64,000 nt of DNA from Serinus canaria. Its lineage: Eukaryota; Chordata; Aves; Passeriformes; Fringillidae. The translations under genes were made by a program, and so were the position numbers. Of the stretch, positions 55,551-64,000 are shown in pieces. Positions within the stretch are counted from its first letter, which is position 1. Each line of letters starts with the position of its first letter. A model generated the notes under the pieces. The model did no database searches, was not told the DNA's origin, and worked only from the letters and a program-made list of their open reading frames with translations. The stretch covers positions 70,043,190 to 70,107,189 of the forward strand of contig NC_066317.1 of the NCBI RefSeq assembly GCF_022539315.1, in the 5' to 3' direction.

Positions 55551-57149
55551 AAACAACTAAATCCATGGAAAAAGGAACTCCCTCGAGCCCTTTTCCGGGT
55601 GATCCTGAGGAGTGGGAATGTCATGGCTCCAGCACTGGAGTTTTCCTCTGGTTGGGTTATCCTGATCCAGGTTTGCTTTTCCTCTGGGAATTCTCCCTGG
55701 TCGGAGGCTCTGTGATTTCCTGACCTCATCCAGGGATATTGTGCCATTCTTTTCCTTGGAAAAGCTCCTTGGAGAAGGGATGCTGAGCCACTGTTGGCTG
55801 TGATGCAGCTCCCAATTTATTCTCTTTAAAATGATCTGGACAAACGGCATCTTCTGAATTCCATGATTTTTTTTTTTCCGGGAATGACGAATCCTGTGAG
55901 TTTCCCCGTGCTGTAAGTTCCCAGTACAATCACTTCTGATGAACCGTGATTAATTATGATTAATTATCTCATGAGCTCTTACCAAATATTTAATGGTTTA
56001 GTGGGTACATCTGGAAAAAAACAGCAATTCCTTGGAATATTTGCGGGAAAGATCCATCTGGGGCGCTGGAAGGTTGAGTATGGAGGTGGAGGAGGGAGGA
56101 TGGAGCTCTGGATTTCACCCCATGGGTCATGGAAATCTGGGATTGATGGATTATTGCCAAGGAATCTCTGAAGATGTCAATCCTAGAAAAACAGTTTTGT
56201 CTGTGCTCCTTGGAGATTTCCATGAGGAAAATTCCCTCAGGGAGTTGCAGCTCCTCTGGGATTCCTTTGGGGATCCAAAAGGATTAAAAACCTCGGGAAG
56301 AGGCCACCAGGCCTCGAATTCCAGGGGCTCTCCTTGCCCTTATCCCAACAAAAACCTCACGGAGATGCTCCATGTGCTAAAGATCTTCCAGGAGGAGCCC
56401 CAAAATCCTGGAAAAGGGGAGGGAGCACCCCTGGATTCATCCCCTGGACCGGGAACTTCTGACTCCCCACAGCAGAGGGCAGCAATGGCCCACACTCCAT
56501 AGCCAGGCAATTCCAGCGGGATTTGGGAAAAAGATCCATGCGGAAAGCGCCTCAAAAAGAACCAAACCAAAGGAAAAAATTCCCCTCAGCTCCAGGAGAA
56601 AGAGCTCCAAGTCCAGGGATTTGCTTCATCTTGGGGTGATTCCTTTAACATCCAAATAAAAAGTGGGAAGAGAGTAAGGATGGGATGCAAAAAAAAAAAA
56701 AAAAGGGATGTGGGTGATCCCGACGGAAAAATGACCAGCAGCCATCCATTGGATCCTTGTGGCTTTCCTGGAAGGCTTGGAATTAGGCACAGCTCAGGGA
56801 AAGACTTCCAGTTTCTTTCTGCTGGGTCTGAGGCTTTGGAAAAGCTGGATTCTCTTTGGGATCTCCATCCCAGCTATCCTGGGAAGAACGGAGCCTTGGG
56901 GATCCCACCCAAGCTGCTCCAGGTGTATTTCCTGGGAAAGTGCTTTGGAAGAACCTTCTGGCTGCTTATTCCAGAGGTTTTTAAACCTTTTGGATTCTGG
57001 GAATGTGAATCCTGCAGGAAAATTTGGGATCTGGGACTCTATGGAGAGGCTGCTGAGGCTTGTCTGGGGCTGTAATTCCCTGATGGTTTTCCACGTACAA
57101 AACCGTACGGACATGGAGACCTGACTGCACAGGTGATGGTTGAGGGCAT
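55551..57149. other. no gene seen; 15-base A tract
   Basis: A-run at 56690-56704. AT-rich patch near 55950-55990. Frames of 120-156 codons are unrecognised. Confidence 0.4.
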
Positions 57150-57252
57150 GGAATTGTGGAGTCATAAATTCATGGAATGGGCTGGGCTGGAAGGGACCTT
57201 AAGGATCTTCTCATTCCAACCACACTGACAAAGGAAAAATTCCCCCATCCCA
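57150..57252 (-). mobile_element. CR1 3' end, antisense (head-to-head pair)
   Basis: GGAGTCATAAATTCATGGAA, TGGGCTGGGCTGGAAGGGAC, CTTAAGGATCTTCTCATTCC, CATCCCAGGG. The next CR1 starts immediately in the opposite orientation. Confidence 0.78.
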
Positions 57253-57562
57253 GGGCGCTCCAGGAGAGCTGGAGAGGGACTGGGGACAAGGGACAGAGGG
57301 ACAGGAGCCAGGGAATGGCTGCCACTGGGAAAGGGGAGATTGGGCTGGGATCTGGGCAAGGAATTGCTGTCTGGGAGGGTGGGCAGGGGCTGGGCTGGAA
57401 TTCCCAGATTTGCTGTGGCTGCCCCTGGATCCCTGGCAGTGCCCAAGGCCAGGTTGGATCCACCTGGGACATTGGGAGCTGTCCCTGCCCATGGATGTGG
57501 TGGATGGGATGAGTTTGAGGTCCCTTCCCCACCCAAACCATTCCATGATTCCATGATTTTAG
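57253..57562 (+). mobile_element. CR1 copy, sense, complete 3' end
   Basis: CTCCAGGAGAGCTGGAGAGG through the young body to GTTTGAGGTCCCTTCCCCAC and AAACCATTCCATGATTCCAT. Confidence 0.92.
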
Positions 57563-58957
57563 TGTCCAGGACTGGACTGGCTCCAGAGGCTCTGGACAGA
57601 GCAGTGGAAGGATGGAGCTGTCCCTCCATCTCTAAATCCGGTGCTGATCCAGCCCCAATTCCCTGGAGCAGAGCTCAGGATTCCTCGAGTTGTCGTATCC
57701 CAAAGATACCCAAAGGAAAAAGCTCTGGGTGCTTTTGGGGATTTCCCTCCACGGAGAGAGGAACCGTGGAAGGAAACAGGACCATCCCACCTTTCCCACC
57801 TTCTCCTCTCTTCCAAAGGAGCCGCTTTGCAAATTCCATTTCCAAGATTTAATTCCTGGGATTCTTCCAAGTCCCGCTGTCACTCCAAGGGCCTCTGTTT
57901 ATTTATATTTGAATTTTACTGAGCCCTGTCCGACGCCTTCATTTCCAGCGCCGTTAATTGCCAATTAAATGCCTCATCCCGGATTCCCGGGGATGGGATG
58001 ACCTTATCCTGGCGTTTCATCCCTGTCTTTGTTTGTCTGGAATTTTGGAAAGACATCAAACCTTAACGCAAAGGCCTCAGCCTATGGAGCGGGAGGCGCA
58101 TCCCAGGGGAAGCAATTCTAAAGGATTCGTCCTTCTCTCCAGGAAAAAACTTCCAAACTTTTTTGTTTTTTAATTTAACCCACAGCTGAAGGAATTCGGG
58201 TTTTTTAGAGGAAAATCCAGACTGGTTGGAAGAAAAATCCTTCCTTTTGATGGAGAGATTCCTCTCTGTTTTTATTGGCGTTTAAAGGTCTTAAGTGGAC
58301 ACATCCTAAAAATATTCTTGGGATCAGGATTTTGATGATATAGGATAAATCTTCCTTTTCTCTCTTTTAAACATCATTAAATGCCAAAAATTCTCATTTT
58401 TTCCTAAAAATATTTTTTTTTTGGTTGAAAATTGTGGGGTCTGAGAGGTCTTGGTGGGAAAAAAAAGGCAGAAAACCCCCAAATTTTTCCCATTTTTGAT
58501 GGATTCCCATCCAGCTCTGATTCCAAAGGGGACACACGACTGTGGAATTATTCATCCCAAAATTCAGAAGAAAAAGGAATCCTTTTCCCAGCTGATATCC
58601 CTAGGAATGCAAAGGAACTGGGAAATCTGGGATGACGAGCTCCTCTGTACATCCACTCTTCATCGAATGGTTTGGGAATGGGCCAGCACTGCTCCTGGAA
58701 TTCCAGGATTAAGGTTTATGGATACCAGGCTGGGAAGAAGCAGCCGGAGTTTCTCCACTACAGGACACATGAGAGGAGATTCCAGGATATTCCAGAGGAA
58801 ACTGGCCTGTGGCAGGAGCAGCTGGAATGGATTTTGTCCCTCCTTCTTTCTCTCCTGGGCCACGTCTGCCCCCAGCTCCATGGATATTTTCCTTTTCCTT
58901 CCCTTTCTGTGCTCTCCTAAAGAAAAAAAAAAATAAATGAGGAATTAAACTTTGATT
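57563..58957. other. no gene seen; AT-richer end
   Basis: 58190-58440 is AT-rich (AAATATTTTTTTTTTGG, AAACATCATTAAATGCC). Minus and plus frames of up to 161 codons are unrecognised. Confidence 0.4.
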
Positions 58958-59700
58958 TGCTGCCAGTCCCTCTGCTTAATCCATTCACAGATTCCCAGAC
59001 TGGTTTGGGATGGAGGCACCCTGAAGATGTTGGGATGTTTTGTTTGGTGTCTGCAGAAATCCAAACTCTCCCCACTCCCATCTCTCCCTGGGGCAGCCCC
59101 TTCCTCCCCAGGAAAGGATTTGGGATGAACAATCCCATCAAACATCCCAGGAGAGCCTGGAATGGCTGAACAGAGCCTGGGCTGGGCTTAGGGCTCAGGG
59201 TCAGCTCAAACCAGGCCAGGCCTTGCCCAAGTGACCCCGAAATTCCCATCTTAGACTTGCTGCCAGTCCTCTCCTCAAATCACTCACAGATTCCCAGACT
59301 GGTTGGGATGGAGGCACCCTGAAGATGTTGGGATGTTTTGTTTGGTGTCTGCAGAGATCCACGCCCATCTCTCCCTCAGGACGGCGTCAGGTAGCCCTTC
59401 CTCTCCAGGAAAGGATTTGGGATGAACAGTCCAATAAAACATCCCAGGACAGCCTGGAATGGCTGAACAGAGCCTGGGCTGGGCTTAGGGCTCAGGGTCA
59501 ACTCAAACTAGGCCAGGCCTTGCCAACAGATCCTAAAATCCCTGGATTTGCTGCCAGTGCCCCCTGGACTGGTGTGGCAGAGATCCAAACCCTTCCCAAG
59601 CTCATCTCTCCCTCAGGCAGCCCCTTCCTCCCCAGGAAAGGGACTGGGATGAACAATCCCATCAAACCTCCCAGGAGAGCCTGGAAAGTCTCATCCCTGA
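58958..59700. repeat. tandem repeat, about 295-bp unit, 2.5 copies
   Basis: TGCTGCCAGT(C/G)CC starts units at 58958, 59258 and about 59550. Units hold CAGATTCCCAGACTGGTTTG, GGAGGCACCCTGAAGATG, TGTTTGGTGTCTGCAGA, CATCTCTCCCTC, CTCCCCAGGAAAGGATTTGG, and GAACAGAGCCTGGGCTGGGC. The third is shortened (lacks the CCCAGACTGGTT and GTTGGGATG parts) and stops 10 bp before the LTR-like end. No coding region was recognised. It may be ERV leader or a host repeat. Confidence 0.93.
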
Positions 59701-59850
59701 TGAACAGACCTGTCACAGAACGCGTCACAGTCGGGACGGTCGCGACACCCAGAGCGTCACCGCACAGTTCCAGAAGGTTCCACCGCACTCAGTCCCACCA
59801 GGCCGCCTCAGCTGGCTGCCATCCCCTGCCCTCCTTGTTCTCCAGCCCCG

Positions 59851-59860
59851 CCTTTTATCC
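59851..59860 (-). promoter_or_regulatory. TATA box of the LTR-like promoter
   Basis: Minus-strand GGATAAAAGG. It lies about 50 bp downstream (in minus sense) of the CCAAT box, which is ordinary promoter spacing. Confidence 0.55.
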
Positions 59861-59906
59861 CCTCGTGTTCACACACTGCACCTGTGCGCCCTCTGCTCCC
59901 TCTGTG

Positions 59907-59911
59907 ATTGG
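59907..59911 (-). promoter_or_regulatory. CCAAT box
   Basis: Minus-strand CCAATCACAG (NF-Y-type core). It lies immediately beside the first 36-bp repeat and upstream of the TATA box. Confidence 0.55.
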
Positions 59912-59914
59912 TCA

Positions 59915-60246
59915 GGAATGTTCCAGAGCCTTCTCCTGCCACCGCTCCAAGGAATGTTCCAGAACCTTCTCCTGCCAGCGCTCCCAGGAATGTTCCAGAG
60001 CCTTCTCCTGCCAGCGCTCCCAGGAATGTTCCAGAACCTTCTCCTGCCAGTACTCCAAGGACAGACCTAGAGCCCTTCTCCTGCCGCTGCTCCAAGGAAT
60101 GTTCCAGAGCCTTCTCCTGTTGCTGCTCCAAGGAATGTTCCAGAGCCTTCTCCTGCCACTGCTCCAAGGAATATTCCAGAGCTAGAGCCCTTCTCCTGCC
60201 GCTGTTCCAAGGAATGTTCCAGAGCCTTTCTCCAGCCACTGCTCCA
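59915..60246. repeat. nine 36-bp repeats with heat-shock-element pentamers
   Basis: Units start at 59915, 59951, 59987, 60023, 60059, 60096, 60132, 60168 and 60211. Eight begin GGAAT(G/A)TTCCAGA. Units 2 and 4 form an unbroken nGAAnnTTCnnGAAnnTTCn (four alternating pentamers, the canonical heat-shock element). Five other units keep GAA-TTC but have GAG in the third pentamer, and the fourth pentamer TTC is kept in nearly all. Unit 5 is degenerate; unit 8 carries a 7-bp insertion. Confidence 0.92.
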
Positions 60247-60465
60247 GGCTGAGCCCCTTTCCCTGTTCCATCATGAATTCTCCAGCCCCATTCCCTTCCT
60301 TGGACATTCTCCAGTCCCTCCAGGTCCTTCTCTCCATGCGGAGCCCAGAACCCAACCCAGGATTTGAGGTGTCCCAGCAGTACCATCATTCCCTGGTCCT
60401 GCTTCCACTCTGGATAAAGGCCAGGATGCCATTGGAATTCTTGCCCATCTGGGCTTGTAATCAAT
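60247..60465 (-). mobile_element. CR1, antisense, same subfamily as 36845 and 39645
   Basis: GGCTGAGCCCCTTTCCCTG, CTTGGACATTCTCCAGTCCC, GCGGAGCCCAGAACCC, CATTCCCTGGTCCTGC and AAAGGCCAGGATGCCATTGG reproduce the order of the older CR1 upstream part. The 5' boundary with the 36-bp array is abrupt. Confidence 0.85.
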
Positions 60466-61611
60466 AGAAAACATCAAGGAGAACCTTGGGAAAACTGACC
60501 AGACTTCACCTCTCCTTGGGGATAAGAAAAATAAAAACTGAGAATGGAAAATCGGCCATTGGAACATTTCTGCTTTAATTTCGGTCTTTTGGAAAAATTC
60601 CAGTCAGGAGAACGTGATCCCACAGCATTGTTAAAACAGAAGGTGAGAGGGGGGAAAAGGGAACAGTGAGGAAATCTGTGGAATAACAAAATAAAAAAAA
60701 AAAATCAAATAAAAGGAATATCAGGCAGCCTGGCGGAATTCCAGGATAGTAGGCTCGTGGGATAAAGGGATAATTAACTGGGAGAAAGGAGTTCGGCACA
60801 GGAGGAATTCCAGAGAGGGAAGGGCTGGGAGGGGAATGAAAATATGGGAAAACACCAGGAAAATCCATTCAAGCGGAGCACTGGGAGTGATTTTCCTGAG
60901 GGTGAGGGAGCTGAAAGGGCACACAAAGGTAATTCCAGGGTAAGTCAGGGAGGAAAAAGGAGGTGGGAAACTCCAAGCGGGAAGCAACAAATAAGAACGC
61001 TCCGAGGGCAAAGATTCCAGCCTTAGCTGGAATTCAGGGATAAGCAGCTTAAAAATGTGCTTGGAACAACATTTCAGGAGAAAAGGAAGGACAGGCCACT
61101 GGGAGAGCTGGAATTCCTCGCAGCATTCCATCAGCAAGGAAAAGAGGCAAACAAAAACAGGGAGGGAAAAAAATAAGAAGGGAAATATGTTTGGAAAATC
61201 AGGAATTAACCGGCAAAAGTTGTTCCTGGTATGGAAGAAGTAGGGAAATATATGGAAAATTGGATAGGAAGTGGACTTGGAATGGGAGAGTTACAAGGGA
61301 GCAAACTGGATTTCCAAATCTGAGGAATTGGGGTGAGAGCAGGAGATCTGGGAAAAGGGAAAGTTGTGCCAGACCTTCCAACAGCCAAAAGAGTGGGAAT
61401 TCTGGGAATTCACATTGTGGGTGTGTGAGTTGGGACTCTGGAGTAATAATTGGATGGGTGTGAAGGGAAAGGAGTTGGGAGTGAACCTGAAGCTGGAAAC
61501 TGAGGTTGAGCATCCAGGAAATCTTCCTGGAAATCAGGAATGTCACCCTCTGGAATAACCATCCCATAAAGAAGCAAGGGAATCTCCTTAGCTGGGAATA
61601 CCGGGAAGTTG
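60466..61611. other. no gene seen
   Basis: A-rich patch at 60690-60715; purine-leaning 60930-61270. No exon was recognised. Confidence 0.45.
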
Positions 61612-61735
61612 GTGCTGGAAGTGCCCAAGGCCAGGTTGGACACTGGGGCTTGGAGCACCCTGGGATAGGGGGAAGTGTCCCTGCCCATGGAATGGGGTTG
61701 GAATGGGATTTAAGCTCTTTCCCAACCCGAGGAAT
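61612..61735 (+). mobile_element. CR1 3' end, sense
   Basis: GGAAGTGCCCAAGGCCAGGT, TGGGGCTTGGAGCACCCTGG, GGAAGTGTCCCTGCCCATGG, GGATTTAAGCTCTTTCCC, CAACCCGAGGAATTCC. Confidence 0.85.
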
Positions 61736-63149
61736 TCCAGCAGGGATGATGAGGATCAGCGTCTCCAACTCTGCTCATGGATTTCCTTCTCCATCTCATC
61801 CCTATTTTTCCTCTAAAATGATGGCTCATCTCATGAGCTCAGTGATGACGAGGCTGGAAAACAAATCCCAGAGTGTGCAAGGATGGAAAATTATAGGAAT
61901 TTCCCATGGGCACAGCAGCGGCTCAGCCACAGGAAGAGGATGGTGAGGGGAAAAACCTCAGGAATAAGCAGAATTCCCAAGGAAACGTCGGATCTGGGAC
62001 ACAGGGAGGGCGATAAAGGTTGTCTTTGATCCTGGGAAAAATGGGTCCCTCTGTGGCAGCAATCAGGTGGGAATCTATTCCCACACAGTATCCCAGGTTC
62101 AGGTGTCACATCCCAACCTCTGGAATAAACATTCCCAACTGTCCAAGCAGCCCCACGGATCAGGTAGGACACAGGCAGCATCGGGAGCAACACAGGCGAT
62201 GCTCCGGTGGGGGGGAAATTCAGGAGGTCAAAAAGCCAGGGTGACAAAATTCCATGAAAAAGCCAAATCCTTGTTCTCCAAGCAGGAGAGATTTCATTGG
62301 AAGCTCACAGGCAGCCCTGGCAGCGAACTTGGCCGGAGCAGCGCATTCCCTTTCCATGGCTGCATCCCTCACAGCTTTCGCCCATTCCTCAAGTTCCTTC
62401 TCCCTGCTAAGCCGTGGCACTCCTGCCTTCTCCGGCCGGAGCCGCCGCGGGATCCTTCTCATCCCGCTCCCTGCGGCGGCCTGGCCTCGGGAAGCGCGGG
62501 GACGGCTGCGGCCCCAGTGTTTTTTTAAGGATTGTTTAGCGTTTACTCCTCCAGAGCATTTGTGTATTTTTCTTCCAGCCCACTCACGCTCCCAGCAAGA
62601 AAATTCCCGGGCCAGGGCTCCACGCGGGCCCTCGGCACCCCAGGATTCCCCGGCTTTATCCCAAAACTGCGGGAGACGGCTGTTATTGGAAAAGAAAACA
62701 GCCTTGTCAGGCTGTTCCCCACTCCCCTGCCCCAGCCTGAGAGTCCCAGCTCCGTGTCCCGAGCCTTTCTTGGAGAGCGGTTTCGCATTCCGGAGCTCAG
62801 ATCGCTCCCGAAGATGCCAAAGGAATTTGGTCGCTCGGCTTGCAAGGAAATGCTTGGAAATTAGGTGTCCACGTATCTCCAATGGCTCCGGATATTTTCC
62901 CCTGATAACGTTTTCCGACAGATCCTTCCTTTCCCAGGTTTGCCAGGGGAAGTTTGGCCCTCTGGAGAAGCCGCTGGAAAAGCGGGATGTTGAGGAATTG
63001 AGGGGTTTCTTTGTCACGGCATATCCAGGCAGCAGCATTCCCGCGGATCCTGGTGGGAAGAGGAGTCGAGGTCATCCCAATCCTCATCTGCTTCCCACAA
63101 GAAAATGAGGAACTGAAGGAAAATGAGAAACTTGTAGGAGAATTAAAGC
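61736..63149. other. CpG-dense segment 62300-62850; no gene confirmed
   Basis: 62300-62850 has many CpGs (CCGGCCGGAGCCGCCGCGGG near 62433, GCGGCGGCC, GGAAGCGCGGGGACGG) and stays open on both strands for about 820-850 nt (62254-63108 plus, 62220-63038 minus). The minus frame includes a charged, helix-like stretch but was not recognised. It could be a CpG-island promoter or first exon, or chance: GC-rich DNA has few stops. Confidence 0.35.
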
Positions 63150-63312
63150 TTAGGTTTAAAGTTGGTGATGTCCCATCCCTGGAATTGTCCAAATACAGGC
63201 TGGATGGAGCTTGGATCCACCTGGGATAGTGGGAGGTGTTTCTGCCCATGGATGGGGTGGAATGGGATGGGATTTAAGGTCCTTCCAACCCAAAATATTC
63301 CACGATTCTCTG
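63150..63312 (+). mobile_element. CR1 3' end, sense
   Basis: AAGTTGGTGATGTCCCATCC, GAATTGTCCAAATACAGGCT, GGATGGAGCTTGGATCC, GTGGGAGGTGTTTCTGCCC, GGGATTTAAGGTCCTTCC and AAATATTCCACGATTC. Confidence 0.88.
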
Positions 63313-64000
63313 ATAAATCCCAATTTCTCAGTGTCATCACTGTGAGGGGATTCCTTTCATATCCAGGATTTTATTCCCTGTCTGGCCACAGGACTTTGCT
63401 GGACAGAGGGGAACAGGCCCGGGATCCTTTCCATAGGATTTTTTTTAGCAGAACATCCCAGTCCTGGGAATGCCATTCCCAAAAAACCCCTCACTGCTTC
63501 CAACAACCGTGGCCAGCCCTCGGAAGAGATTTGTAGGGAAGGAGGGAAGCCCCTCCACACCCTTTGTCTCTTCCAAGGTCATGGATCACAGGGAATGTGA
63601 TCAAACCTTATACAGACATCCACCCATCCCAAGACACCCTCGATCCCAATCCCACGGAGGCGGGAGAAGAAGGATTTCCAAGGACGAGGGCCCAGAGATG
63701 AAATGAGGAGACAAAAAAGAGTAGTTGGATGCACTTTCAGGAGAACATTTCCGAGGGAATGTGCGGAGCTTTGGAATGGTCTCCCAGTGGGAGCGGTGGA
63801 AGGGTGGAAGCCACTTGACTTGAGGGCTTCCAAAACGGGACAGGACAAAGCCCCGGGGAACGCAGAGTCCGGAAAATCCCGGGGTCAGCGGATGGACCGA
63901 GCGACCCAGAGGGATGGGGCTTTTCCATCCCTGATTCCAGCGAGTCTCTGAGAACCCTGCGGACTTTTGGGAGCCACGGAGCCGAGGAGCCAGGGACACA
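63313..64000. other. no gene seen
   Basis: A segment at 63735-63830 (GAGAACATTTCCGAGGG, GCTTTGGAATGGTCTCCCAG) faintly resembles an old sense CR1, but it is too diverged to call. The remainder is unassigned. Confidence 0.4.

Larger units (their letters stand above)
59711..60246 (-). mobile_element. LTR-like segment (solo LTR or LTR fragment) with repeated enhancer
   Basis: On the minus strand the segment reads a 36-bp repeat array, CCAAT (complement of 59907-59911), GGATAAAAGG as TATA (59851-59860), then about 140 bp of CG-containing leader-like sequence ending TTCTGTGACA at 59711. The TG...CA-type end, promoter order and size suggest a retroviral LTR (U3-R-U5). The U3 end is not defined: a CR1 begins at about 60247. 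No gag, pol or env was seen, so a solo or partial LTR. It could also be a non-LTR promoter with similar boxes. Confidence 0.6.

Noticed and set aside
59915..60246. CRISPR-like array of 36-bp repeats
   Set aside because: Repeats are contiguous without spacers, in a bird-type genome, with no cas genes.
58958..60246. Complete endogenous retrovirus
   Set aside because: No gag, pol or env frames, no second LTR and no clear primer-binding site.
63735..63830. Old sense CR1
   Set aside because: Only two short words match; too diverged to call.

Overview
This is eukaryotic, almost certainly avian (songbird) DNA, probably GC-rich microchromosome-type sequence. The main evidence is more than forty fragments of chicken-repeat-1 (CR1) non-LTR retrotransposons. 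They end in the bird-typical 3' sequence (a ...CCCAAACCATTCCATGATTCC-like end) and have the passerine-style body about 300 bp long. Nothing bacterial, phage or plasmid-like is present. No protein-coding gene, tRNA or rRNA could be recognised. The long open frames fall in low-complexity repeats or in CR1 copies and have no credible domains. The window is best read as intergenic or intronic sequence dominated by retrotransposon debris and minisatellites. A 500-base assembly gap lies at 26-525.

Layout. 1-7 kb: CR1 copies, a degenerate 'AAAACCAGGTTTA' array (2920-3620) and a purine-rich array. 7-11 kb: a 660-bp pure pyrimidine tract, a 21-bp array with STAT-like palindromes, and an 800-bp array of two alternating 10-mers. 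11-20 kb: CR1 copies (several joined as head-to-tail dimers) and a second long pyrimidine array (18861-19289). 20.6-21.8 kb: a long imperfect inverted repeat whose inner ends are CR1 3' termini. 22-28 kb: CR1 and unexplained sequence, then a 760-bp CCGGCC / AAACCGGCCC array (27912-28675). 29-41 kb: an 83-bp array, CR1 copies, a 30-31-bp minisatellite that grew inside a CR1, a 10-bp array, and GGAT / G-quadruplex-prone arrays. 41-50 kb: a CR1 dimer, a compound ATT/AAT microsatellite and two more minisatellites. 50-64 kb: old and young CR1s, a 221-bp duplication, a 2.5-unit 295-bp tandem repeat, and a minus-strand LTR-like segment carrying nine 36-bp repeats. A CpG-dense segment lies at 62.3-62.85 kb.

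Most striking signal: at 59711-60246 a retroviral-type LTR-like segment reads, on the minus strand, nine 36-bp repeats with heat-shock-element pentamers, then a CCAAT box, then a TATA box. This is the architecture of a heat-shock promoter. The long inverted repeat at 20.6-21.8 kb and the recurrent CR1 dimer junction are the next most informative structures. All family assignments are from memory of avian CR1/LTR sequence; no search was run.
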